From NCBI GenBank assembly GCA_946479985.1, contig CAMLIF010000006.1:23688-87687 (forward strand): a DNA stretch of 64,000 bases, read 5' to 3'. Positions 17,039 through 25,311 of the stretch are shown piece after piece (positions within the stretch are counted from its first letter, which is position 1; each line of letters begins with the position of its first letter). Position numbers and translations under genes: made by a program. The notes beneath the pieces are model-generated. The model did not search any database, had not been told where the DNA came from, and saw only the letters and a program-made list of their open reading frames with translations. Source of the DNA: an uncultured Flavobacteriales bacterium (GTDB taxonomy: Bacteria > Bacteroidota > Bacteroidia > Flavobacteriales > Crocinitomicaceae).

Positions 17039-17064
17039 CCTGCCTGTATGCTTAGGCAGACAGG
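17039..17064. repeat. Imperfect intergenic inverted repeat
   Basis: CCTGCCTG (17039-17046) and CAGACAGG (17057-17064) pair with one mismatch that becomes a G-U wobble on the minus strand. A second weak arm pair, TTCGTG/CACGAA, follows downstream. No T run adjoins, so this looks more like a degenerate palindromic repeat than a terminator. Confidence 0.4.
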
Positions 17065-17162
17065 TTAGCGAGCATGAAATTCGTGCATTCGCGGCAACTT
17101 TCACGAACATATTTGGTGGCCAGCTGAAAATAATCTGAATTTTTCATCTCAAAATATTTTGA

Positions 17163-17203
17163 GCAACCAAAAAGTTGCATATATTTGCAATCAAACGGTT
17201 GCA
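17163..17203 (+). promoter_or_regulatory. ArsR-gene promoter with overlapping inverted repeats
   Basis: A -7 element TATATTTG is at 17180-17187. Around it lie two inverted repeats with the same core: GCAAC(6)GTTGC at 17163-17178 and TGCAA(8)TTGCA at 17186-17203. The repeated GTTGCA half-sites on both sides of the -7 element are suited to autorepression by the ArsR protein encoded downstream. Confidence 0.6.
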
Positions 17204-17220
17204 TAAATAAAGTTTTGAAT

Positions 17221-17541
17221 ATGAAAAGAGATGTTTTTCAAGCCATTGCCGATCCAACGAGAAGATTAATTCTCACTTTGCTGGCAACCCAGGCCATGAC
17301 ACCAAATGCCCTGGCCGAGCATTTTGACACCAGCCGACAAGCAGTTTCCAAACATATTCGATTACTTGATGAATGCGAGCTGTTGACAATCACGAAACAA
17401 GGTAGAGAAATACATTACCGTCTAAAGGTCGAGAAAATGCAAGAAATTGATCAATGGCTCCAACAATTCAGAGCAATTTGGGAAGATCGTTTTAATCAGT
17501 TAGACGATGTATTGGAACAATTAAAAAAATCAAAAAAATAA
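17221..17541 (+). CDS. ArsR-family transcriptional repressor
   Basis: 106 residues from ATG 17221. A compact winged helix is evident: [46 protein letters not shown] as recognition helix, then [16 protein letters not shown] as wing. It lacks ArsR metal-binding Cys pairs, as in SdpR-like members that regulate an adjacent SRPBCC gene. It is 4 bp from the next gene, so both share the promoter with GTTGCA inverted repeats. The inducing signal is unknown. Confidence 0.9.
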   Translation: MKRDVFQAIADPTRRLILTLLATQAMTPNALAEHFDTSRQAVSKHIRLLDECELLTITKQGREIHYRLKVEKMQEIDQWLQQFRAIWEDRFNQLDDVLEQLKKSKK

Positions 17542-17545
17542 GAAG

Positions 17546-18508
17546 ATGAAAAATAGTTTGTTTTTGAATTTCAACGCCGATAAGGCGAACAATAAAATTT
17601 ACGTTGAACGTGAATTCGCGGCTGCTGTAGATTTAGTATGGGAATCGTGGACGAACCCTGAGATCCTAGATTTGTGGTGGGCACCACGACCATGGAAAAC
17701 AGTTACTCAGTCAATGAACTTTGTTCCCGGAGGAAGATGGCTTTATTACATGAGCGGTCCGAGTGGTGAAAGACATTACAGTTTTGCTGATTACGAGAAG
17801 ATTGAAACGCAGGTAATGTATACAGGAAAAGATGGTTTTTGTGACGAAGCAGGGAACATCAATACTCAAATGCCACAAACAAACTGGGAAGTTGCATTCA
17901 AAGAAGAAAACGGAAATACACGTGTAAATGTCACTCTGACCTTCAAAACGTTGGAAGACCTGGAAGGAATCATCACTATGGGCTTCAAAGAAGGATTCCT
18001 TTCTGCAATGGAAAACCTCGACGAGTTTATCAACGCACAATTTCAGTTGCGAAAAGACAAAAAACCAAACAATGAAGCACGTGTTTCATGGTATGTAAAT
18101 TTTCCCGGGAACACAGAAGAAGCCATGAACTTTTATAAAAGTGTTTTCAAAACAGACTTTGTAAATGGTTTACAGCGTTTCGGGGAAGTTACTCAAACAC
18201 CGGAAAATCCGATGGCAGACTTTATCAAAGATATGATCCTGCATTCAGAATTACCGCTTTTAGGAAATCATGTTTTGATGGCAACAGATGCTCCGAAGGA
18301 AATGGGATTTGATTTAGTGACCGGGAACAATATGCACATCAACCTGGAACCGGATTCCAGAGAAGAAGCCGACCGCATTTTCAATGAACTTTCAGCAGGC
18401 GGAAAAGTGACTATGCCTTTAGAAGATATGTTCTTTGGTTCCTATTACGGAAGCTTTACAGATAAATACGGAATTAACTGGATGGTGAATTACCAACCTA
18501 AGAACTAA
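17546..18508 (+). CDS. SRPBCC (AHSA1-type) and VOC domain fusion protein
   Basis: 320 residues with two domains. Residues ~15-165 form an AHSA1/SRPBCC helix-grip fold: EREFAAAVDLVWESWTNPEILDLWWAP, then FVPGGRWLYYMSGP and WEVAFKEENGNTRVNVTL. Residues ~172-318 form a PhnB-like VOC/glyoxalase domain: VSWYVNFPGNTEEAMNFYKSVF ... GNNMHINLEPDSREEADRIF ... GSFTDKYGINWMVNY. Each domain usually occurs alone. ArsR + SRPBCC is a known pair; adding VOC in one chain suggests binding and turnover of a small hydrophobic ligand sensed by the repressor. The substrate is unknown. Confidence 0.85.
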   Translation: MKNSLFLNFNADKANNKIYVEREFAAAVDLVWESWTNPEILDLWWAPRPWKTVTQSMNFVPGGRWLYYMSGPSGERHYSFADYEKIETQVMYTGKDGFCDEAGNINTQMPQTNWEVAFKEENGNTRVNVTLTFKTLEDLEGIITMGFKEGFLSAMENLDEFINAQFQLRKDKKPNNEARVSWYVNFPGNTEEAMNFYKSVFKTDFVNGLQRFGEVTQTPENPMADFIKDMILHSELPLLGNHVLMATDAPKEMGFDLVTGNNMHINLEPDSREEADRIFNELSAGGKVTMPLEDMFFGSYYGSFTDKYGINWMVNYQPKN

Positions 18509-18601
18509 TTGTTTCAGATTATTGATGTTCACCACATTCCGTCTCTCTGTTTTAGAACTGAATCCTGGGAAACATGATAAGGAAGAAAACCAAGCTGTGA
18601 T

Positions 18602-18756
18602 TTTCCCGCAGACGGACACGGACGAGCACAGAGGTTTATAAGTTTCTAGAGTTCAGTCAAGTATCAAGTAATCTGTCCCGGGACAGATTACTTACTTATG
18701 TGATCATTCAGATATATGCCCAACATCAGCGAACTTCAGCGCTCCTCTGCGGGAAA
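18602..18756. repeat. 155-bp symmetric element: 11-bp inverted ends around a 28-bp perfect palindrome
   Basis: The ends are TTTCCCGCAGA (18602-18612) and TCTGCGGGAAA (18746-18756), an exact 11-bp inverted repeat. The centre at 18666-18693 is a perfect 28-bp palindrome whose half is AAGTAATCTGTCCC. The midpoints of the outer and inner repeats coincide (18679 and 18679.5). The element has no coding capacity, fills the space between two convergent genes and stops 2 bp before the TonB receptor stop codon. It looks like a MITE-like or REP-like unit; the palindrome may also end transcription in both directions. Confidence 0.6.
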
Positions 18757-18758
18757 TA

Positions 18759-21200
18759 TTACTCCATTTTACCCGAAGCCAGTTTGAAACTAATTCGGTA
18801 ATAGAACAATGGAAGGAATCCCAGTTGCGTTTTTTCAGCAATAGGCTCTGCATCCGGATTCACCAGGTTCGGCGCATACGCCAAACTCAAAATGTTTCGT
18901 GTGTTGAATAAGTTCACCAAATCCAGACCGATTTCATGAGTTGCTTTATCCGCGTTTAATTTCCAGCTCACTTTCAGATCGGCTCTGAAATAGTCTTTAA
19001 ACTGACGCTCGTTGAACAAACTGTCTGAATAGATTAATTCGTTTTGAGCCTCAGTCTGCTCAAGGTCAACGTAACCGTAACGTTTTCCGCCGGCAACAGT
19101 AACTTTTCCGCCTATACCAATGGTGTGTTTTGCGTTCAGCTTAAACTCTTTCCCGAATAAGACGTTTGTAGTGTACAAGCCATTGTAAGAAGTATTTCTC
19201 TCAACTCCGTCACTTCCTTTATACTTACTGTCATACAAAGAAGCCGTAAAGAGTACATAAAAGCTTTTATTGAAATATTTCTGAATGGTTAATTCGATAC
19301 CGTAATTCACACCTGTTCCAGTATTCTTCAATGTATCCGGAAAGAAACGTGCAAAACCGCTTCCCTGGTTAATCATGGAAAAAGCAGACGGCTGAACTGT
19401 TACAGGAATCTGATACAAGTATTGGTAATAAACCTCGGAACGAATAACAAATCCCTTTTTCAAACCTTTCTCGAAACCAAGCGCACTGTGAGCTGCCTTA
19501 GAAAAACCCATTTTCTTGTTATGCAGGTTGGTGTTTCCCTGTGCATCTGTCAAATGATAGGTATATGTATAATATGGTTGCGTTTGACTATGTAATCCAA
19601 CTCCGCCAAAAAACGACCACTCTTTCTCCGTATTGTATTTGAATCCGGCTCTCGGCTCTAAGGCACTCAGGCTATTCGATAAACTGAAGTACTGACTATG
19701 TAGACCGGCAGTTACCTGAAAATTGTCAGTGACCTTGTATTTCCATTGAACAAAAGGCTGAAGAATAACGGCAGAACCGGTATAATCCCAGCGATTGATA
19801 AATGCAGTATGCGTTTGGTTTTTTACCGAATCGATCATGTTGAATACCAGGAAATCTGAATTCAGTCCGAATCGTAAAACATGTTGCTTTGAAATCTTGT
19901 GATTAAAAACAGCTGCGAAGGAGGTTTTTGTTGTTTTGAACTGGTAGCCCATTAGCGCATAAACGCTGTCTATATTGATACGGACTTGTTCCTGCCCGTC
20001 AACAGTTGTAGTGTCGAGCGAACGAATGAGGTAGTTATGATGCGAATGCTGTTCCTCAATTGATTGCGCTAAAGTTGCAGTAAAAAAGGTTTTTTCGTTC
20101 AACGACTTTTTATACGTCAACCCCATTGTTCCCATGGAAGTACCGAAATACTGATCGCGGTCTCCTTCCCCATAAAACTCGGTTGATAATTCTGTTTGGT
20201 CTGAGATCATAATAGCAATTTCACTTTTACCGCCCAAACCCCAAAACGAAAGCTGTCCTCTGTTCTTCAACGGAAAATTAAAGCGAAAAGCCACGTCACC
20301 ATATACCGGAACGGCATCTGTTCCAATCTTAATTCCCATGAACTGGAATAAACTCAAAGTGGAATAACGGCCCATGAACAAATAGCTGCTTCCTTTTCTT
20401 TTAGAGAGCGGGCCTTCTGCCAGAACTTCGGTTCCGAGGAAACCGAACTGCCCGGTAAACTCATGGCGTTCATTGTTTCCGTTTCGCAATTTTAAATCGA
20501 AAATTCCCGAAAGTGAATTCCCGTATTCTGCCGGGAAAGCCGACATAAAGAAATCCGAATTGGCTAAACTCTTGTTATTAATAATGGAAACAGGTCCGCC
20601 GGAAGAACCTGAAATGGAAAAATGAGATGGATTCGGAATATCAATTCCTTCTACCTTATAAACGATTCCCAGAGGTGAATTTCCTCTTACAACAATATCA
20701 TTTCTGGAATCATCTGCTCCCTGAACACCGGCAAAGTTACTGGCCATTCGTGCGGGATCTCCGCGTGAACCGGCAAAACGCTCGGTTTCTGCAACTGAGA
20801 ATTGCTGAGCTGAAACCGTTGCCATGTCATTCTTTACTTCTCCCTCTTTCACCCCGGAAATAAGAACTTCCTGAATTTCATTTACCTGTTCCTGCAATTT
20901 TACATCATAAACCGCCTGATTGCCTGAATTGACTGTAATACTGATAGTTGTTGGTTCGAATCCAGGAAAAGAAACATGCATCTCGTGCTTACCAACCGGA
21001 ACATTCTCCAAACGATAATCGCCATTTTCATCTGTGACTACGCCGATCATTTTATTTTCAGGAAGTAAAATCTTGACCGTTACACCGATCATTTCGTATT
21101 CGGTTTCTGTTTCACGAACTTTCCCGCGAACAATTTGAGTAGGCTGCGCCCACATTTGCACGTAAAGGCACAAAAAGGCAATTAAGCATGTCAGTTTCAT
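18759..21200 (-). CDS. TonB-dependent outer-membrane receptor with carboxypeptidase-regulatory domain
   Basis: 813 residues. A signal peptide ends at VQMWAQ. Residues ~23-110 form a CarboxypepD_reg-like beta domain (IRGKVRE-type start, TDENGDYRLENVPVGKHEM). The plug follows (about 115-240; SRNDIVVRGNSPLGIVYKVEGIDIPNPSHF), then a 22-strand barrel ending in an aromatic strand (FLPLFYYRISFKLASGKME). It should import a ligand through the outer membrane using TonB energy. No SusD partner is next to it. Instead the upstream co-transcribed gene, 19 bp away, encodes a peptide-type solute-binding lipoprotein, suggesting a peptide or peptide-like ligand. Confidence 0.9.
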   Translation of the reverse strand: MKLTCLIAFLCLYVQMWAQPTQIVRGKVRETETEYEMIGVTVKILLPENKMIGVVTDENGDYRLENVPVGKHEMHVSFPGFEPTTISITVNSGNQAVYDVKLQEQVNEIQEVLISGVKEGEVKNDMATVSAQQFSVAETERFAGSRGDPARMASNFAGVQGADDSRNDIVVRGNSPLGIVYKVEGIDIPNPSHFSISGSSGGPVSIINNKSLANSDFFMSAFPAEYGNSLSGIFDLKLRNGNNERHEFTGQFGFLGTEVLAEGPLSKRKGSSYLFMGRYSTLSLFQFMGIKIGTDAVPVYGDVAFRFNFPLKNRGQLSFWGLGGKSEIAIMISDQTELSTEFYGEGDRDQYFGTSMGTMGLTYKKSLNEKTFFTATLAQSIEEQHSHHNYLIRSLDTTTVDGQEQVRINIDSVYALMGYQFKTTKTSFAAVFNHKISKQHVLRFGLNSDFLVFNMIDSVKNQTHTAFINRWDYTGSAVILQPFVQWKYKVTDNFQVTAGLHSQYFSLSNSLSALEPRAGFKYNTEKEWSFFGGVGLHSQTQPYYTYTYHLTDAQGNTNLHNKKMGFSKAAHSALGFEKGLKKGFVIRSEVYYQYLYQIPVTVQPSAFSMINQGSGFARFFPDTLKNTGTGVNYGIELTIQKYFNKSFYVLFTASLYDSKYKGSDGVERNTSYNGLYTTNVLFGKEFKLNAKHTIGIGGKVTVAGGKRYGYVDLEQTEAQNELIYSDSLFNERQFKDYFRADLKVSWKLNADKATHEIGLDLVNLFNTRNILSLAYAPNLVNPDAEPIAEKTQLGFLPLFYYRISFKLASGKME

Positions 21201-21219
21201 AGAGCCAAAAATAGGGAAA

Positions 21220-22956
21220 CTACTGAATCGATTTCAAGAATTCTTCTTTTGTCCAGTCTTTCATGTATACTTCCTTCAGGTCGAGGAAATTCATTGCATT
21301 CACCTTCAGGTTCCGAACTTTTGAATAGCTTAATTGAAACTCATTTGCGTACCAAAGAACAATAATCGGAGGATCTTTCAGCAACTCTTTTTCAGCTTCT
21401 GCAAACAAACGATAGCTTTCACGCTGTGAATTTGCTTCACGTGCCTGCTCAAAATACTTATCAAAAACCACATTCCGGTAACGGGCCTGATTCATTTGAG
21501 AAGGTGCTCCCGGGTTAGCAGGAAGGTAACCACCGTAGAAATTTCCTAGAAAAGTTTCCGGACTTGAGAAATCAGCAATCCACGCAGTTCTGAACATATC
21601 TCCGCGTGCGTAATCAGCATCCTCATCCTTCAATTCAAACGAAGAGCCATCAATATTCACGTTGATACCAAGGTTCTGATAAATTTGCGAACTGATTTCT
21701 TCGGCAACAGCACTGTTAACATCGCCGATATTAATACGCAGATTCACAGAGCCGAATCCTTTTCCATTTGGGAAACCCGCTTCGGCCAATAATTTTTTGG
21801 CTAATTCCGGGTTGTAAGAATAACCTGCTTTTTTTACACCTGAAAAGTCATATCCTTTAAACGCAGTTCCAATAGGCGGAACCATTCCATAAATTCCGTT
21901 TTCATGATATTGCCCGTGTAAAACGTCACGTGTAATTCGTTCCCGGTCTATGGCATAATTAAATGCCTGACGTACGCGTGGGTCTTTGAACCGTTCTTCA
22001 TTCATATTGAAGAAGTAGTAGTTCGTGATCAACAGCGGGTTATTGTGAAGCACCATCAACGGCGGTTCCGAGTTAAAATCCTTAATTCTTCCTTCCAGCA
22101 TTTCAGTAATTCTGGAAGTAGGCAGCGAACTTAAGAACTGGGTTTCACCGGATTCAAATTTCTCCAATTGCTCTAATTTTCTAGGTTCAACTATAAAAAC
22201 AACCGAATCTAAATAAGGCAATGAATTTCCTTTCTTGTCAGTGAGGTAATAATCCTCATTTTTGGTAAGCACAATTTGTTTTTCTTCTCCGTCAATAACT
22301 TCAGCAAGTACAAACGGACCGGTCCCAACACAATCAGTTGCATTCGTTTTTCCGATTTTCTTCGAAACGATAGCTGCATTCACCTGGGCCAGTTTATTGA
22401 TATAATTCGGGTCTGGTTTTTCAAGCGTCAATTCAAAAACATTGCCTTTAACTTTAAATCCTTTAATAGATTTCGCTTTTCCTTCGAAAAACTCGCGTGC
22501 CCCAACAACCTGGTTTCCAAACAATGAAATGTAGGCATTCGTCGCATCACCATTTTTATCAGGTCTGCACGATTCTTCAAAAGAATAAAGCACATCATCT
22601 AAAGTAAGTTGCCTGTCATCATCTGAAGTAAACATTTTGTGCGGGTGAAAAAGCACATCCTTCCGTATAGTAAATGAAAACACGCGTCCATCCGGTGAAA
22701 TAGACCATTTTTCCGCCAATTGCGGCTGTACTGATAAATCTTCAGGATTAAAACTAACCAGGCATTCAGCAACCTGGGAAACCACTGTAGCAGAATAAGT
22801 ATCTTTTATGTCCCTGGGCACAAAAGTACCCGGATCAATATCGAGACACAATTTCAGCGTTCCACCTGCAAATTCGAATTGTTGTTTGCTATCGGAAGAA
22901 CAGGAAGGCAGCGAAATGACCAATAATAAGGAAATGCAGAGCAGTAATTTATTCAT
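21220..22956 (-). CDS. ABC transporter solute-binding lipoprotein (OppA/DppA family 5)
   Basis: 578 residues with a lipoprotein signal, MNKLLLCISLLLVISLPSC; the lipid-bearing Cys is residue 19. The family-5 extracellular solute-binding fold is clear: LAEKWSISPDGRVFSFTIRK, DVLYSFEESC, VGTGPFVLAEV, RVRQAFNYAIDRE, and LLAEAGFPNGKG. Members carry oligopeptides, nickel or other ligands to ABC permeases. No permease or ATPase gene is adjacent; a TonB receptor gene follows on the same strand. This orphan binding protein may hand ligand from the receptor to a permease encoded elsewhere. Confidence 0.9.
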   Translation of the reverse strand: MNKLLLCISLLLVISLPSCSSDSKQQFEFAGGTLKLCLDIDPGTFVPRDIKDTYSATVVSQVAECLVSFNPEDLSVQPQLAEKWSISPDGRVFSFTIRKDVLFHPHKMFTSDDDRQLTLDDVLYSFEESCRPDKNGDATNAYISLFGNQVVGAREFFEGKAKSIKGFKVKGNVFELTLEKPDPNYINKLAQVNAAIVSKKIGKTNATDCVGTGPFVLAEVIDGEEKQIVLTKNEDYYLTDKKGNSLPYLDSVVFIVEPRKLEQLEKFESGETQFLSSLPTSRITEMLEGRIKDFNSEPPLMVLHNNPLLITNYYFFNMNEERFKDPRVRQAFNYAIDRERITRDVLHGQYHENGIYGMVPPIGTAFKGYDFSGVKKAGYSYNPELAKKLLAEAGFPNGKGFGSVNLRINIGDVNSAVAEEISSQIYQNLGINVNIDGSSFELKDEDADYARGDMFRTAWIADFSSPETFLGNFYGGYLPANPGAPSQMNQARYRNVVFDKYFEQAREANSQRESYRLFAEAEKELLKDPPIIVLWYANEFQLSYSKVRNLKVNAMNFLDLKEVYMKDWTKEEFLKSIQ

Positions 22957-23226
22957 AAGTCGTTGTTATTTGTTGGATTACAAGTTTAGTAAAAATAAAT
23001 GACACCCCTTTTTCACTATTGAACCATTAAGCATTTCTATTGATTAAACCGTAATATAAGATCAAATATAATAAACAGTTTTCGACGAAATACATTATAC
23101 TGACGACTGAATTGATAATAAGCACCGCTGAAATTATTCCAACTAAATAAATAAATTACACGGTAAATTTGTTTTTCTTGAAAATTGGAATTATACTTGC
23201 CCCTAGTTTTAGTGTAGCACTAACAA

Positions 23227-24036
23227 ATGAAAAGACCAATACAACTATTTTTCGCCGTTATTTCGGTAATTTTCGTAAGCTCTTATAGCTTCGCGGCATT
23301 GTCTATTGAAGGAAGTTATCAAGGTAAAAACTTGTACGTTCAGAACCCAATGGATGGTGACGGATTTGGTTTTTGCGCCACGAAAGTAACTGTAAACGGT
23401 GATGTAATGCCCGGAGGCTGTGCTTCAAGTGCATTTGAAATCGATTTCTCATTATTTAATGTGGAAATCGGTGATCCAGTTTTCATCGTTATTGAGCACA
23501 ATGACGGTTGTAAGCCAAAAATTCTGAATCCTGAAGTTCTTCTTCCTAAGTCAACATTTGTTGCTTCGGATATAAAATGTACATCAGGCGGAATGCTTAC
23601 ATGGAAAACAACGAACGAGCAGGGTAAACTTCCTTTTATAATTGAACAATATCGCTGGAACAAATGGGTTCAGGTAGGTGAGGTTCAGGGAAAAGGAACT
23701 ACTGGGACTAATTCTTATGAATTCCAGGTGACTCCTCATTCGGGTGAAAACACCGTACGTGTAGTTCAGATTGACCACTCGGGAACACCACGAGCATCCA
23801 AAGAAGTGAAATTCTCTGCTACTGTGGCATCAGTTTCTAAAAATCCGGTTAAAGTAAAAGATGTTATCAACTTTACTGCAGGCGGAAAAGCTGTTGAAAC
23901 ACGTTACGAGATCTACGACGCTTACGGTAACATAGTTAAGAAAGGTGTTGGCAGCTCGGTTCCATGTGGCAATCTTCAAAAAGGTGCTTACTACATCAAC
24001 TTCGATAATAAAATGGAGAAATTCTTTAAAGGATAA
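23227..24036 (+). CDS. Secreted protein with C-terminal T9SS type A-like sorting domain
   Basis: 269 residues. The signal peptide is KRPIQLFFAVISVIFVSSYSFA. A CARDB-like or Ig-like beta region includes two cysteine pairs (GFGFCATK, GGCASS, DGCKPKI, IKCTSGG). Residues ~195-269 have the SKNPVKVKDVINF ... YEIYDAYGNIVKKG ... LQKGAYYINFDNKMEKFFKG layout of a type A sorting tail (Por secretion tail). The protein is therefore likely exported through the type IX system. A -7-like TATACTTG lies just upstream, and a strong terminator follows. The ligand or role is unknown. Confidence 0.72.
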   Translation: MKRPIQLFFAVISVIFVSSYSFAALSIEGSYQGKNLYVQNPMDGDGFGFCATKVTVNGDVMPGGCASSAFEIDFSLFNVEIGDPVFIVIEHNDGCKPKILNPEVLLPKSTFVASDIKCTSGGMLTWKTTNEQGKLPFIIEQYRWNKWVQVGEVQGKGTTGTNSYEFQVTPHSGENTVRVVQIDHSGTPRASKEVKFSATVASVSKNPVKVKDVINFTAGGKAVETRYEIYDAYGNIVKKGVGSSVPCGNLQKGAYYINFDNKMEKFFKG

Positions 24037-24057
24037 TTCGTTCGAACAAAATATTGA

Positions 24058-24094
24058 AATCCCTGGTTATTGAATTAACTAGGGATTTTTTTTG
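24058..24094 (+). terminator. Rho-independent terminator
   Basis: A 12-bp stem with one G-U pair, AATCCCTGGTTA (24058-24069) with TAACTAGGGATT (24076-24087), is followed directly by a T8 run. It ends transcription of the T9SS cargo gene at 23227-24036. Confidence 0.85.
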
Positions 24095-24103
24095 AAGGCA
24101 CTT

Positions 24104-24117
24104 TCCGCCGCGGCGGA
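24104..24117. repeat. GC-only palindrome
   Basis: TCCGCCGCGGCGGA is a perfect 14-bp palindrome in an otherwise AT-rich gap, between a terminator and the methylmalonyl-CoA epimerase gene. The base composition is unlike its surroundings, suggesting an inserted element or a protein-binding site. Confidence 0.5.
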
Positions 24118-24149
24118 CTCAGTGATCGGTTTTTTTACGCCCAATAATT

Positions 24150-24551
24150 ATGATGAATAAAATAGAACATATCGGAATTGCAGTTTCGAATCTGGATGAA
24201 GCAATAGCAACTTACACTGAATTGCTAGGTACACCGTGTTACAAAAAAGAAGGAGTTGAAAGCGAAGGAGTGATGACCGCTTTTTTCCAGGTGGGAGATT
24301 CAAAGATAGAATTGCTGGAAGCGACCAATGAGAATAGCCCGATTGCGAAGTTCATTGCAAAAAAAGGAGAAGGAATTCATCACATTGCTTTTGACGTCAC
24401 GGATATTGAGACTTCCATGAAGGATTTAGCCGACAAAGGGTTCACTCTTCTGAATGAGGTTCCGAAAAACGGTGCAGACAACAAACTGGTTGCGTTCGTT
24501 CATCCGAAAACTGCAAACGGAGTTTTGGTGGAATTGTGCCAGGAAAGATAA
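24150..24551 (+). CDS. mce: Methylmalonyl-CoA epimerase
   Basis: 133 residues, the standard length. VOC-fold features are the two metal-binding His blocks (NKIEHIGIAVSNLDEAI and GIHHIAFDVTD) and a C-terminal glutamate in VLVELCQ. SKIELLE and FVHPKTANGVLVEL match the family. It interconverts (R)- and (S)-methylmalonyl-CoA between propionyl-CoA carboxylase and methylmalonyl-CoA mutase, in the cytosol. A carboxylase beta subunit is encoded at 46681, and both could serve propionate or odd-chain metabolism. The start could be ATG 24150 or 24153. Confidence 0.92.
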   Translation: MMNKIEHIGIAVSNLDEAIATYTELLGTPCYKKEGVESEGVMTAFFQVGDSKIELLEATNENSPIAKFIAKKGEGIHHIAFDVTDIETSMKDLADKGFTLLNEVPKNGADNKLVAFVHPKTANGVLVELCQER

Positions 24552-24564
24552 TAGATCAAAAACA

Positions 24565-24596
24565 TTGTAGGGAATGTTTGTGACCATTCCCTACAA
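24565..24596. repeat. Hairpin with perfect 12-bp arms, GGGAATG-type
   Basis: Arms TTGTAGGGAATG (24565-24576) and CATTCCCTACAA (24585-24596) enclose an 8-nt loop. It lies between mce and the next gene. It has no T run, so it is a poor terminator. It could be read as the start of an upstream reading frame (24574), but the ATG with signal peptide at 24613 is clearly the real start. Confidence 0.6.
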
Positions 24597-24612
24597 GCAT
24601 AACACTTACAAC

Positions 24613-25311
24613 ATGAAAACATTGATCATCATTATATTACTGGTTCCAGCTGCAGGTTTTGCGCAATCCAAAAAGGAACTAAATGCCGCTCTGGCAATGC
24701 AAATTGCGACCAATGATTCGCTGGAATTTGCCTTGAAACAACAAACGGCAGTAACAGACTCATTAAAAACCGAATTAGCTCTTCAACTGAAAAAATTTGG
24801 TTATCAGTTAACTTATACTCAAACATTGGAGTACAACGTTGAGAGCATTCACAAAAAATTCACCGAATGCTCTGCCGAAAATTCCCTATTAAAGGAAGAG
24901 CTGGATAATTGCCTGTCAAAAGGGAAGCCCGTAACGCCAACCAAACCAAAAACACCTGAGAACAATCCTTTCGGAGGTAACGGGGGACATGGATCAGGCA
25001 ATGGAAATAATTTTGGTAATGATGACGGAATAGGCAGCGGAGACGGTGAAAAAAGATACCTCATAGCTAAACCGGATGTTAGCGAAATCGAATCTGAAGA
25101 AAACTGCACCATTGTTTTTACAGTTATGATTAATGAAAACGGGGACATTGTCGGAACACCAACAGTTATAAAAGAAAAAACGACTACGACCAATACGGCA
25201 TTGATCCTGAAAGTAGCTCAAGTTGTAAAAGCACAAGCGAAATATAACGTGCTTAAAAAAGGTTCGGAAATTGTCAAAACACCATTAACGATTCAAATAA
25301 GCGCTAAATAA
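24613..25311 (+). CDS. Secreted coiled-coil protein with TonB-C-like C-terminal domain
   Basis: 232 residues from ATG 24613. The N terminus is a cleavable signal peptide (KTLIIIILLVPAAGFAQ) instead of the TM anchor expected in TonB. Residues ~18-100 are a coiled coil (alternating Leu/Glu/Lys). A Pro/Gly-rich linker follows (KPKTPENNPFGGNGGHGSGNG), then a C-terminal domain with TIVFTVMINENGDIVGTPTV and VVKAQAKYNVL, resembling the TonB C-terminal fold. It may be a periplasmic energy-transducer-like or adaptor protein; the lack of a membrane anchor is unusual. It is convergent with the HAD gene, overlapping by 8 bp. Confidence 0.65.
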   Translation: MKTLIIIILLVPAAGFAQSKKELNAALAMQIATNDSLEFALKQQTAVTDSLKTELALQLKKFGYQLTYTQTLEYNVESIHKKFTECSAENSLLKEELDNCLSKGKPVTPTKPKTPENNPFGGNGGHGSGNGNNFGNDDGIGSGDGEKRYLIAKPDVSEIESEENCTIVFTVMINENGDIVGTPTVIKEKTTTTNTALILKVAQVVKAQAKYNVLKKGSEIVKTPLTIQISAK

